Positions 14,805-21,721 of a stretch of 21,994 nt of DNA are shown in pieces (position 1 is the stretch's first letter; the number at the start of each line of letters is the position of its first letter). The position numbers were made by a program, and so were the translations under genes. The notes under the pieces were generated by a model that was given only the letters and a program-made list of their open reading frames with translations, did no database searches and was not told the DNA's origin. The DNA comes from JBAYJM01 sp964350585 (GTDB lineage Bacteria; Patescibacteriota; Patescibacteriia; 2-01-FULL-39-33), in contig CAYGKC010000018.1 in NCBI GenBank assembly GCA_964350585.1, forward strand, positions 1 through 21,994, given 5' to 3'.

Positions 14805-15729
14805 ATTTTTTACTTAAACGCCAACTATACTCTGAAAAATAATGTTTTCTATTATCATTTATATGCAACTTAATCATTTCTTCGTTTACAACAACTCCTT
14901 TTTCGGTGTTATTAACTGATTTTTTCACAAGTTTTTTGTTTTGGATTTTTTGGCACAAAATTTCTAAACAATTTCCCAGCTTTCCACTTAGTAAATTTTC
15001 CAAGCCTTCCCTAAAGGCAAAGTTTCGAGTTACTTTTCTGCCTTCGCAAGGATTGGTAGCAAAAAAATTAACAAATCGACTAATGATATTATTATTTTCT
15101 TCAATCAATTCCAAACATTTTTTAAAGCCAAAGAATGGATAAAGAGTCGCAAGCCAAAAATGCAAATAAACGTCTTCCTTGCCGATTTCTAAATTACTTA
15201 AATCGTGCTTGCTTCCAGCCAAATAAAAACTCAGGCAAATTTTATCTTTCTTACATCTTTTTTGCGGGCGTAAACGCAATAACCAAGTAATAAATACCGT
15301 AATCAATCTGACAGTATACACTCTACCTTTTTTTGCAATAATTAACATATCAATATCGCTTTCTACATTCAGCGAACTAAAGCCGAAATCATTACAGGCA
15401 CAAACACAATCACAAAAAGGAACAAAACTAAAAATTTTCGCCATCCTAACCGCTATTTTAGACTTAAATATTGATGTCCTATAATTTTCCTGCCTGCTAC
15501 TGAGACAAATTTCCCTTCCTCGCAAAAAATATAGTCCGTTTTTATTTTCAATTCTTAGTTTTAGCCACGAGGATTCCTCCAACACCTTTAAAACATCAAA
15601 AAATGAAAAAATCATGTTCGACCTGTCAGAGCTATAAAGCCATTTATAAATTTCAAAGGATGTTAAAGGATATTTATGGATATCAAAATACGCCAGAGTA
15701 GAAAATATCGCTTTTTCAAGGTCATTCAT
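14791..15729 (-). CDS. winged-helix plus nucleotidyltransferase-like protein
   Basis: A 312-residue protein. The N-terminal part (about 1-70, including FDIHKYPLTSFEIYKWL) looks like a winged helix. Around residues 112-131 comes Asn-Asp-Phe-Gly-Phe-Ser-Ser-Leu-Asn-Val-Glu-Ser-Asp125-Ile-Asp127-Met-Leu-Ile-Ile, resembling the Gly-Ser...Asp-x-Asp motif of nucleotidyltransferases, although the usual Gly-Ser is not exact. A helical, probably regulatory C-terminal half follows. I recall similar proteins beside O-antigen-ligase-like genes in CPR genomes, but the substrate is unknown. Translational coupling (14-bp overlap) with the ligase-like gene suggests a joint role in surface glycan formation. 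Confidence 0.65.
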   Translation of the reverse strand: MNDLEKAIFSTLAYFDIHKYPLTSFEIYKWLYSSDRSNMIFSFFDVLKVLEESSWLKLRIENKNGLYFLRGREICLSSRQENYRTSIFKSKIAVRMAKIFSFVPFCDCVCACNDFGFSSLNVESDIDMLIIAKKGRVYTVRLITVFITWLLRLRPQKRCKKDKICLSFYLAGSKHDLSNLEIGKEDVYLHFWLATLYPFFGFKKCLELIEENNNIISRFVNFFATNPCEGRKVTRNFAFREGLENLLSGKLGNCLEILCQKIQNKKLVKKSVNNTEKGVVVNEEMIKLHINDNRKHYFSEYSWRLSKKYGES

Positions 15730-15751
15730 AAGGATATTTTTTATTTAATGT

Positions 15752-15780
15752 AGCATATTTCTCTAAAAATGAATACACAA
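15752..15780 (-). promoter_or_regulatory. promoter of the nucleotidyltransferase-ligase operon
   Basis: Minus strand: TTGTGT (15775-15780), a 17-bp spacer, TATGCT (15752-15757). It gives a leader of about 16 nt before ATG 15729. The match is weaker than at the other promoters. Confidence 0.4.
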
Positions 15781-15797
15781 AGAGCATAGTTATTAAG

Positions 15798-15827
15798 TTG
15801 ACACAACAGGCCCAAAAATTATATAAT
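15798..15827 (+). promoter_or_regulatory. promoter of the LysM/M23 peptidase gene
   Basis: TTGACA (15798-15803), an 18-bp spacer, TATAAT (15822-15827), giving a leader of about 15 nt before ATG 15849. It rules out the longer TTG start at 15798. Confidence 0.75.
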
Positions 15828-15848
15828 TTCAAGTACAATGAAAATATT

Positions 15849-17189
15849 ATGAATCAAAATACAAAAAGACTAATAACAGCGTTATTAGCTTTTTTAATGA
15901 GATCCCTGGAAATATTTTTCAAAGGCATTTATATAGTTGCCATTGCTTTGGGTAAAATTCTATATCCAATTTTTAGGCTAATTATTAAAACAATTTTTCT
16001 TCCAATTTATGGAAAATATATTGTTGCCAAAAATAAGCTTTCCAAAAAAACCAAAAATTTAATCGATAAAATCCTTTTTTCAATTGCTAATAAATATACC
16101 GTTTATCTTATTTTGCTTGTTATTACAATCAGCGTACTTGTAGGCAACGTAAGTCCTGCGTCCAACAAAGAAGATTACGGACAAAACGCCTTGATCTACT
16201 CTATTATCGGAGTTAAAAGCATTGAACTCTTTGAAGATAATTACAAAACCGCTGATGAATCAAAAGTTTACAGCTATTTCGGAGAAAACGCAGTCTTAAG
16301 AAGAAACCTCTTTACGCAATCACAAAGAGAAGATGAGGAATTATTTAACAAAGAAATTTTTAGTCTGGCGATGAATGTTGAGGGTTCGGCCATATCCAAG
16401 CCGGATTTAATTGATACTGAAGAAGCAAAAATCGGCTCAAAATCAATCAGGGAATATATAGTGGCTGAAGGCGACTCAATTGGCAGAATTGCCTCAAAGT
16501 TTAATATTTCTATCGATACAATATTATGGGCAAATAATTTAGCTGCTACATCATACATTAAACCGAATCAAAAATTAGTTATTCCCCCGGTTTCAGGAGT
16601 TTTACATACTGTAGCCAAAGGAGATACCCTAACTAAAATAGCTTCAAAGTATGCAGGATCTGTAGATATTATCAACTCCTTTAACAATATTGAAGAAAAA
16701 GGATTAATTGCCGGTGAAAAAATAATGGTACCGGGAGGAAGGATTATTTATACCGCTAAACCTAGGGCAACAGTAGCTTCTTTGCCGACTCAAAGTTATA
16801 AACCTAGTTCAAATATCGTCTCAACCGGGAAAATGCTTTGGCCAAGCGCTTGCCAAAGAATCAGTCAATACTACAGAGGTTGGCTTCATACTGGAATTGA
16901 TATTGCCTGTCCTTCAGGTTCAGCCCTTAAAGCTGCGGATGGTGGTGTTGTAACCAGAGTGCAATACCTTAAAACGGGATACGGCTATAATGTAATCATT
17001 AACCATGGCGGTGGTAAACAAACACTTTATGGTCATATGAGCAGAATTGACGTAGTTGCGGGACAAAGAGTCGAAAAAGGTGAAGTAATCGGACTTGAGG
17101 GATCAACCGGAAGATCAACCGGTCCTCATTTGCACTTTGAAGTTATTATCAATGGCTCAAAGGTTAATCCTTTAAGTTATATAAGATAA
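15849..17189 (+). CDS. membrane-anchored LysM-LysM-M23 peptidoglycan endopeptidase
   Basis: A 446-residue cell-wall enzyme. The N terminus has long hydrophobic or amphipathic stretches (about 8-55) and a clear membrane segment (84-100). It lacks a classical signal peptide, so it is probably an anchored protein. Two LysM peptidoglycan-binding repeats follow (about 202-247 and 252-297), then an M23 (lysostaphin-type) Zn metallopeptidase domain (about 328-446) with all ligand motifs: His347-x3-Asp351, His396 in Tyr-Gly-His-Met, and His427-Leu-His429. It probably cleaves peptide cross-links during growth or division. ATG 15849 is used because the in-frame region upstream is the promoter. No Shine-Dalgarno site is visible. 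Confidence 0.92.
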   Translation: MNQNTKRLITALLAFLMRSLEIFFKGIYIVAIALGKILYPIFRLIIKTIFLPIYGKYIVAKNKLSKKTKNLIDKILFSIANKYTVYLILLVITISVLVGNVSPASNKEDYGQNALIYSIIGVKSIELFEDNYKTADESKVYSYFGENAVLRRNLFTQSQREDEELFNKEIFSLAMNVEGSAISKPDLIDTEEAKIGSKSIREYIVAEGDSIGRIASKFNISIDTILWANNLAATSYIKPNQKLVIPPVSGVLHTVAKGDTLTKIASKYAGSVDIINSFNNIEEKGLIAGEKIMVPGGRIIYTAKPRATVASLPTQSYKPSSNIVSTGKMLWPSACQRISQYYRGWLHTGIDIACPSGSALKAADGGVVTRVQYLKTGYGYNVIINHGGGKQTLYGHMSRIDVVAGQRVEKGEVIGLEGSTGRSTGPHLHFEVIINGSKVNPLSYIR

Positions 17190-17192
17190 GAA

Positions 17193-17221
17193 TTGACAGT
17201 AAGATTTATTTAATGTAATAT
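17193..17221 (+). promoter_or_regulatory. promoter of the NUDIX-family gene
   Basis: TTGACA (17193-17198), a 17-bp spacer, TAATAT (17216-17221). The -35 box begins 3 bp after the stop codon of the peptidase gene. Confidence 0.75.
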
Positions 17222-17252
17222 AAGCTTTCTGTTGCAAATATGGAGACAAGCC

Positions 17253-17903
17253 ATGGAAGAAATGCTGGAAGTTTTTGATGAGAAGACAGGAATGTACCTT
17301 CAAACAATGAGTAGGAAAGCTTTTTACGAACAGATTAAAAAGGAATACAAGGAAACAGGAAAAATAACCAAGAAAGTAAAGGTTGTTAGATTTTTACTCC
17401 TGACCTCCGATGGTCGAATTTACATTCAAAAACGCAGTCGCAATAAAAGCGAAAATCCCGGACTGCTTGATAAAACAATCGGGGGGCATGTTCAAGCTGG
17501 ATTTTCATACGATATGGCGGCGATCATGGAGTGCCAAGAAGAATTGGCAATACCGATTATGGTTCTTTCAAAGAAAGATTTTGAGGCAGTTCGCGATTCG
17601 ATAGATTTGAAGGTCATCGGCATCATGCAAAAAATTGGAAACTGGAATAACATCATTTCCAAAAGGAAATTGGCCGACGGATCAGTTATAGAACAACCGT
17701 TAATGGTTTCATTTTATATCGGTTTCTACAACGGCTCAATCCGCTTTAAAGACGGCGAGTCAACAGGCGTGCAAACTTACGACATCGAGGAACTGGAAAC
17801 TCTGTTTGAAAAAGAGCCGTTTATCTTCACAGAGGATTTGAAGTTTATGATAAACAAATTCAGGCAGTATCTCGTTCCTCTAAAAGATTACTGTCGCAAA
17901 TAA
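17253..17903 (+). CDS. divergent NUDIX-family protein
   Basis: A 216-residue protein. Val-Val-Arg-Phe-Leu-Leu-Leu-Thr, Ile-Tyr-Ile-Gln-Lys-Arg-Ser and a NUDIX box at 78-100 fit the NUDIX hydrolase fold, nearest in style to isopentenyl-diphosphate isomerase-like or YfcD-like members. In the box the metal-binding Glu93, Glu96 and Glu97 remain, but three signature positions differ: Phe84 for Glu, Met92 for Arg and Ala99 for Gly. Activity is therefore uncertain. ATG 17253 follows GGAG (17242-17245) by 7 nt, and TTG 17232 is only an upstream in-frame codon. It has its own promoter and terminator and richer G+C than the flanking genes. The terminator runs into the rnhB stop codon. Confidence 0.8.
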   Translation: MEEMLEVFDEKTGMYLQTMSRKAFYEQIKKEYKETGKITKKVKVVRFLLLTSDGRIYIQKRSRNKSENPGLLDKTIGGHVQAGFSYDMAAIMECQEELAIPIMVLSKKDFEAVRDSIDLKVIGIMQKIGNWNNIISKRKLADGSVIEQPLMVSFYIGFYNGSIRFKDGESTGVQTYDIEELETLFEKEPFIFTEDLKFMINKFRQYLVPLKDYCRK

Positions 17904-17910
17904 GATTATC

Positions 17911-17941
17911 CCCCGCTTTAGTCAAAGTGGGGTTTTATTTT
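17911..17941 (+). terminator. terminator of the NUDIX gene, abutting rnhB
   Basis: A 9-bp stem CCCCGCTTT/AAAGTGGGG (one G-U pair) with a 4-nt loop is followed by TTTTATTTT. The T-tract overlaps the last codons of rnhB on the other strand. Confidence 0.88.
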
Positions 17942-18549
17942 AGAATATTTTTAATCGGTTGATAGCTTTTTCTATGCAATTTACAAATGCCATATCTATT
18001 TAAAGCTCTTTGATGTCCTGGCGTACCGTATCCCTTATGCTTCTCAAATCCATAATTAGGATGCTGCAAAGCAAAATTTTCCATTAAATTATCACGATAT
18101 ACTTTTGCTATTATAGAAGCGGCGGCTATGCACCATACTTTTTGGTCGCCTTTTATTATGTTTTCCTGAGGCAACGGATAAACTATTTTAAAGGCGTCAA
18201 TTAGAAGGAAGTCAGGAAATGTCTTTAAATTTTGTATCGCTTCAACCATTGCCCTTTTTGCTGCATTAGCAATATTAATTTCATCAATTATTTCCTCTGC
18301 CACAATTCCAACACCATAATCAAAATTTTTTGTTAACAAATCAAAAAAAATCTTCCTCTTTTGGGGAAGAATTTTTTTACTGTCATCTATGCCTTTAATT
18401 AATCTTAAAGCCGGATCAAACATAACTGCAGCCGCCACTACTGGACCGGCCCAAGAACCTCTTCCTGCTTCATCTATTCCTGCAATAAATTTATAGCCTT
18501 TGACTAAAATTTCTTTTTCCTTCGAACCGTTAAGATATTTCATTTTCAT
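17935..18549 (-). CDS. rnhB: ribonuclease HII
   Basis: Cuts the RNA strand of RNA-DNA hybrids and removes misincorporated ribonucleotides. It has 204 residues. The family signature Ala-Gly-Ile-Asp26-Glu27-Ala-Gly-Arg-Gly-Ser-Trp-Ala-Gly-Pro-Val is complete, and later acidic residues (Leu-Ile-Asp-Ala-Phe and Val-Tyr-Arg-Asp) complete the DEDD active site. An in-frame ATG two codons in (18543) could also be the start. It lies 26 bp downstream of the TrmB-like regulator on the same strand, so they may share a transcript. There is no Shine-Dalgarno site. Confidence 0.97.
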   Translation of the reverse strand: MKMKYLNGSKEKEILVKGYKFIAGIDEAGRGSWAGPVVAAAVMFDPALRLIKGIDDSKKILPQKRKIFFDLLTKNFDYGVGIVAEEIIDEINIANAAKRAMVEAIQNLKTFPDFLLIDAFKIVYPLPQENIIKGDQKVWCIAAASIIAKVYRDNLMENFALQHPNYGFEKHKGYGTPGHQRALNRYGICKLHRKSYQPIKNILK

Positions 18550-18575
18550 GAATGAATTTTAAAACAACCTTAAAA

Positions 18576-19382
18576 TCATTTCAAGTTTTTCAAAAAATTA
18601 TTATAGTGCTGGGGTTCTGATTTGACAGGTTTAGAAATTTTCCAAATTTGTTCAAATTGAATTTTTATTAAATTAGCAAAATCTCTACTATTTACTACAA
18701 AACCGAAACTTTCTTTTTGAGAAGAAAGAAAAGCAACTTTATTGTCATAAAGCCAATATCCCATATCCCAAGACATTTCTTTTGGCGCAATTCGCAATTC
18801 TCGCAATAATTCCTTGGCTGAACCTAGGTATGGATAATCATTAAAATTCAATGATTTATCTTCTGGCCAAATCGCTCGTATATAAATATTCCTTTTTATT
18901 CTTTTAATATTTATGTCTTCTAAGTATTGAGGGCCAAGTACTTTCATCATCTCAGCCATGGGCCACATTAAAAGAGTTTCTGAATTACGATTCTGCATTA
19001 TAAAATTTACCACTTGCTTTATTCCTGCTTGACCGGAGTAAAATTTAATTTGAGGCTCAACAAAATTGATATTTTTAATAAGATCAGGAATAATTTTTTG
19101 AAACTGATTTTTTTCATTTTCTAACAATTCTATTTTCTGATCTAGCAAACATTCAATATTTTTTAGATCATCAATAGAATAAACCTTCTTATTTTCTATT
19201 ATTTTTTCATTTATCAGCCCCTTTGAATTTAAAATTCTTAAATGATCATATGCGGAAGGCCTTGGAATATCTAATTTTTCGGCAATTTGCCTTGGCGTCA
19301 TTGGACCGAGATTAAGCAATTCATTAAATATTTTTTGAGAAATTTCAGGAATTCCTAACTCTTGAAAAATTTTATCTAACAT
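18576..19382 (-). CDS. TrmB-family transcriptional regulator
   Basis: A 268-residue protein with a TrmB-type winged helix at residues 1-75 (Leu-Gly-Pro-Met-Thr-Pro-Arg-Gln-Ile-Ala-Glu-Lys-Leu, then Arg-Pro-Ser-Ala-Tyr-Asp-His-Leu as recognition helix), a coiled-coil dimerisation stretch at about 78-105 and a C-terminal effector-like domain. Family members sense sugars or other small molecules, but the ligand here is unknown. The leader contains an inverted repeat (19403-19419) and the promoter -35 overlaps another (19459-19478), so autoregulation is likely. The gene ends in TGA, which shows UGA is a stop in this organism. Confidence 0.85.
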   Translation of the reverse strand: MLDKIFQELGIPEISQKIFNELLNLGPMTPRQIAEKLDIPRPSAYDHLRILNSKGLINEKIIENKKVYSIDDLKNIECLLDQKIELLENEKNQFQKIIPDLIKNINFVEPQIKFYSGQAGIKQVVNFIMQNRNSETLLMWPMAEMMKVLGPQYLEDINIKRIKRNIYIRAIWPEDKSLNFNDYPYLGSAKELLRELRIAPKEMSWDMGYWLYDNKVAFLSSQKESFGFVVNSRDFANLIKIQFEQIWKISKPVKSEPQHYNNFLKNLK

Positions 19383-19402
19383 TTTTGTTTTATTTTACTA
19401 AT

Positions 19403-19419
19403 TTGTCGAATATCGACAA
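19403..19419. promoter_or_regulatory. candidate operator of the TrmB-like regulator
   Basis: A perfect inverted repeat TTGTCGA-ATA-TCGACAA, about +7 to +23 of the regulator's predicted transcript, where a bound protein would block transcription. It is also within reach of the divergent membrane-protein unit. Confidence 0.6.
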
Positions 19420-19423
19420 CATA

Positions 19424-19452
19424 TTTACAATTATTATAATATATGTTATTAT
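19424..19452 (+). promoter_or_regulatory. possible promoter of the 19523-20232 unit
   Basis: TTTACA (19424-19429), a 17-bp spacer, TATTAT (19447-19452). The region is very AT-rich and other pairs are possible (for example TCGACA 19413-19418 with TATAAT 19435-19440), so the choice is tentative. Confidence 0.35.
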
Positions 19453-19462
19453 ATTATGTCAA
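19433..19462 (-). promoter_or_regulatory. promoter of the TrmB-like regulator
   Basis: Minus strand: TTGACA (19457-19462), an 18-bp spacer, TATAAT (19433-19438). The leader is about 44 nt and carries the inverted repeat at 19403-19419. Confidence 0.65.
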
Positions 19463-19478
19463 GTATGAATATACTTGA
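19459..19478. promoter_or_regulatory. inverted repeat, second candidate operator
   Basis: TCAAGTAT-GAAT-ATACTTGA, with perfect 8-bp arms. It overlaps the -35 box of the TrmB-like gene and would lie in the 5' leader of the divergent unit. It differs in sequence from the repeat at 19403-19419, so a second regulator is possible. Confidence 0.5.
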
Positions 19479-19522
19479 ATGAACCTTAAAAAAACAAAAC
19501 CCCGCAAAAATTGGAGAGAAAA

Positions 19523-20014
19523 ATGAATAATGGCATGTTCGACTACAACTACACAACGAAGTCAACAATTTACGCGCGAATAACTTCATCGGTAGTAAGT
19601 TATTGCCTGTATCTGCTCAGTATTGCCTTTTACATAACAGAACAACATACGATATCGGTGGTTTTAGCTGTTAGTGCAATAATATTTTGGAGAAAGATTA
19701 ATCTGCACTTAGTGCACATTTTCTACCATCCAAAAGAAAAAAGGCTGTTCTTTCATTTTGCATATTTTACGCCCTGGCTACGAGTTAATCCTGAATGCAC
19801 GAGTCGCTTTTGTAAAATATGCGATTTAGAACTTCGTCCCTTAGAAGTGCCATCAATAATTAGTCCAATATTTATATTGATGCTTTTTGTGTTCGGCGTT
19901 ATAGCCAGTTCCAACACCATAGACTTTCATGTACTTCATAATTATTTTTGGCTACTAACGTTTCCACTGACAGTATTAATTGACCGATATATTTGCCAAT
20001 TCTCTTTCACCTAG
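19523..20014 (+). CDS. membrane protein of unknown function with a cysteine-rich loop
   Basis: A 163-residue protein I cannot assign to a family. Hydrophobic segments lie at about 22-38, 43-57, 110-130 and 138-153. Between the second and third is a charged loop with Cys92-x4-Cys97-x2-Cys100, which could bind metal or form a disulfide. ATG 19523 has GGAG (19513-19516) 6 nt upstream. The in-frame TTG 19511 overlaps that site. It starts a two-gene unit with the 48-residue protein 71 bp downstream. The unit is divergent from the TrmB-like gene and could share its control region. Confidence 0.75.
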   Translation: MNNGMFDYNYTTKSTIYARITSSVVSYCLYLLSIAFYITEQHTISVVLAVSAIIFWRKINLHLVHIFYHPKEKRLFFHFAYFTPWLRVNPECTSRFCKICDLELRPLEVPSIISPIFILMLFVFGVIASSNTIDFHVLHNYFWLLTFPLTVLIDRYICQFSFT

Positions 20015-20085
20015 CAATTTCAGGCATTGAAAGTGAGTTGCTGATCATTAACACACAACTGCCACCACCAAAAAGGATCTAAAGA

Positions 20086-20232
20086 ATGAAAAAATTTGTA
20101 AAAATTTCATTAATCTCTATTGCGGGATTAGCGTTCAATGTTATTATCATTGGACAATTAATAGGAGTTCCAGGCATGATTATCGGATCAATAATTATTT
20201 CAAAGTTTATAATTAATACCTGGACAAACTAA
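20086..20232 (+). CDS. 48-residue hydrophobic membrane protein
   Basis: A very small protein: basic start (Met-Lys-Lys-Phe-Val-Lys), two hydrophobic stretches (about 7-27 and 30-42) broken by Gly-Val-Pro-Gly, and a polar end (Asn-Thr-Trp-Thr-Asn). AAGGA lies 7 nt before the ATG, and a strong terminator follows 24 nt after the stop. Both support real expression, despite its size. Function unknown. It could be a small subunit or regulator of the membrane protein encoded just upstream. Confidence 0.65.
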   Translation: MKKFVKISLISIAGLAFNVIIIGQLIGVPGMIIGSIIISKFIINTWTN

Positions 20233-20256
20233 CGAAAAACAACAGACATTATCTGC

Positions 20257-20292
20257 CCCGCACATCGAGTTATGTGCGGGTTTTTTATTTTT
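20257..20292 (+). terminator. terminator of the 19523-20232 unit
   Basis: A 9-bp stem CCCGCACAT/ATGTGCGGG with a 6-nt loop is followed by TTTTTTATTTTT. Confidence 0.9.
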
Positions 20293-20293
20293 A

Positions 20294-20316
20294 ATACACC
20301 TCATAAAGAGGTGTAT
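20294..20316 (-). terminator. hairpin after trxB, possible weak terminator
   Basis: The stem ATACACCTC/GAGGTGTAT with a 5-nt loop sits 6 nt past the trxB stop codon. No T run follows on the minus strand, so it may stabilise the 3' end or act with the next hairpin (20257-20280) instead of terminating alone. Confidence 0.5.
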
Positions 20317-20322
20317 ATTACT

Positions 20323-21321
20323 TTACTTTAATTTTTTTTCTACCTCTTCCTTTTTTACAGTTTTACACTTCCCCCAATCCGGTATGACATTTGCCCCTGT
20401 CTGAGTTACAACATATTTATAAGCCTGCAAAGCTGCTTTAGCGCCTTCGCCTGCGGCAATAATTATCTGCTTATAACTCGTATCAGTACAATCTCCCGCT
20501 GCAAAAATTCCGCGCATAGAAGACTCATTTTGTGAATTTATGATAATTTCTCCTTTTTCATTTAAATCTAAAGTGTCTTTGAGCCACCCCGTTTTTGCCT
20601 GATGACCGATTTCCACAAAAACTCCATCAAGAGCCAATTCCTTAATGTCTTCGCCGTTACGAGTATCTTTTAAAGAGATCCCAGAAACCTTGTTATCCCC
20701 TTTTATTTCTACAATTTGGCTATAGCAATATGTTTCAACATTGGAAATTTTATTTATTTCATCCATAAGATAGGGTTCAACAGAAAATTTATCGTTGTTA
20801 TTTATCAAATAAACTTTTTCAGCCAACTTTGACAAATACTCGGCTGCTTCAAGCGCGCTATTTCCACTACCGACAACCGCAACAGTTTTTTGTTTATAAA
20901 AAGGACCGTCGCAGATGGCGCAATATGATACTCCCCTTCCCTTGAATTTTTCTTCACCCTCAACTTCTAAATCCCTAGGCGTAAGTCCGAAAGCTAATAT
21001 AACCGCTTTTGTTTCCAATTCCTCTTTGTTCGTTTTTATCAAAAATCCTTTTTCTATTTTTTCAATTTTTACCACTTCATTAAAATTGTATTCGACGCCA
21101 AGCTTGTCTGTTTGTTCCTTGAAGTTATTCATTAATTCAAAACCAGATATCATTTTAATGCCCGGCCAATTTTCAATTTCACTGGCCAAAGCTGCCTGGC
21201 CACCCAAGCTTTTGGCTATTATTAATGTTTTCATCTGTCTTCTAGCGCCATAAATACCTGCCGTCAATCCGGCTGGACCTGCGCCGATGATTATTAAATC
21301 ATAGCTTTGTTCGTTTGGCAT
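20323..21321 (-). CDS. trxB: thioredoxin reductase
   Basis: FAD flavoenzyme passing electrons from NADPH to thioredoxin. It has 332 residues. The FAD-binding Gly-Ala-Gly-Pro-Ala-Gly lies at about 13-18, the redox-active disulfide is Cys134-Ala-Ile-Cys137-Asp, the NAD(P)-binding Gly-Ser-Gly-Asn-Ser-Ala is near 151-156, and the C-terminal Gly-Ile-Phe-Ala-Ala-Gly-Asp-Cys is typical. It lies 4 bp after trxA on the same strand, a redox operon headed by either trxA or the CsoR-family gene. No Shine-Dalgarno site is visible. Confidence 0.97.
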   Translation of the reverse strand: MPNEQSYDLIIIGAGPAGLTAGIYGARRQMKTLIIAKSLGGQAALASEIENWPGIKMISGFELMNNFKEQTDKLGVEYNFNEVVKIEKIEKGFLIKTNKEELETKAVILAFGLTPRDLEVEGEEKFKGRGVSYCAICDGPFYKQKTVAVVGSGNSALEAAEYLSKLAEKVYLINNNDKFSVEPYLMDEINKISNVETYCYSQIVEIKGDNKVSGISLKDTRNGEDIKELALDGVFVEIGHQAKTGWLKDTLDLNEKGEIIINSQNESSMRGIFAAGDCTDTSYKQIIIAAGEGAKAALQAYKYVVTQTGANVIPDWGKCKTVKKEEVEKKLK

Positions 21322-21325
21322 GATC

Positions 21326-21646
21326 TTAGATTAAATTATTTATCTCCTGAATAAGTGCATCCTTGGTTTGCAAACCAACCAAGGTTTTTGCGGCTTCACC
21401 GTTTTTAAAAATTACTATCGTAGGAATGGACATAATGCCGAATTTCTGGGCTGTCTGAGGATTTGCATCCACATCCATTTTTGCTATTTTTGCCTTATCG
21501 CCAATCTCACCGGCCAATTCTTCAATGATTGGGCCCTGCATTTTGCATGGACCGCACCATGTTGCGAAAAAATCAACCAAAACAGGCTTATCTCCGACCA
21601 AAGCCTCTTCCTCAAAATTTGAATCTGTTAAAATAATTTCTTTCAT
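21326..21646 (-). CDS. trxA: thioredoxin
   Basis: A 106-residue dithiol carrier reduced by TrxB, supplying electrons to reductases and repair enzymes. Standard active site Trp-Cys31-Gly-Pro-Cys34-Lys, the conserved cis-Pro segment Ile-Pro-Thr-Ile-Val and Asp25 are present. The 75-bp gap to the upstream CsoR-family gene contains a 14-bp palindrome (21658-21671) but no convincing promoter, so it may be co-transcribed with that gene. Confidence 0.97.
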   Translation of the reverse strand: MKEIILTDSNFEEEALVGDKPVLVDFFATWCGPCKMQGPIIEELAGEIGDKAKIAKMDVDANPQTAQKFGIMSIPTIVIFKNGEAAKTLVGLQTKDALIQEINNLI

Positions 21647-21721
21647 AAGTATAAATTAGTTATTAATAACTGGTATTTACAGAATAAATAACAATTATTA
21701 ATTGCCAATTACACTTAAACA

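Noticed and set aside
15798..15848. Longer M23 peptidase starting at TTG 15798
   Set aside because: The extension is the promoter itself (TTGACA and TATAAT). ATG 15849 is the first usable start.
21658..21671. 14-bp palindrome between the CsoR-like gene and trxA as an operator
   Set aside because: It consists almost only of A and T in an AT-rich spacer and has no second copy or convincing promoter nearby, so chance is a sufficient explanation.
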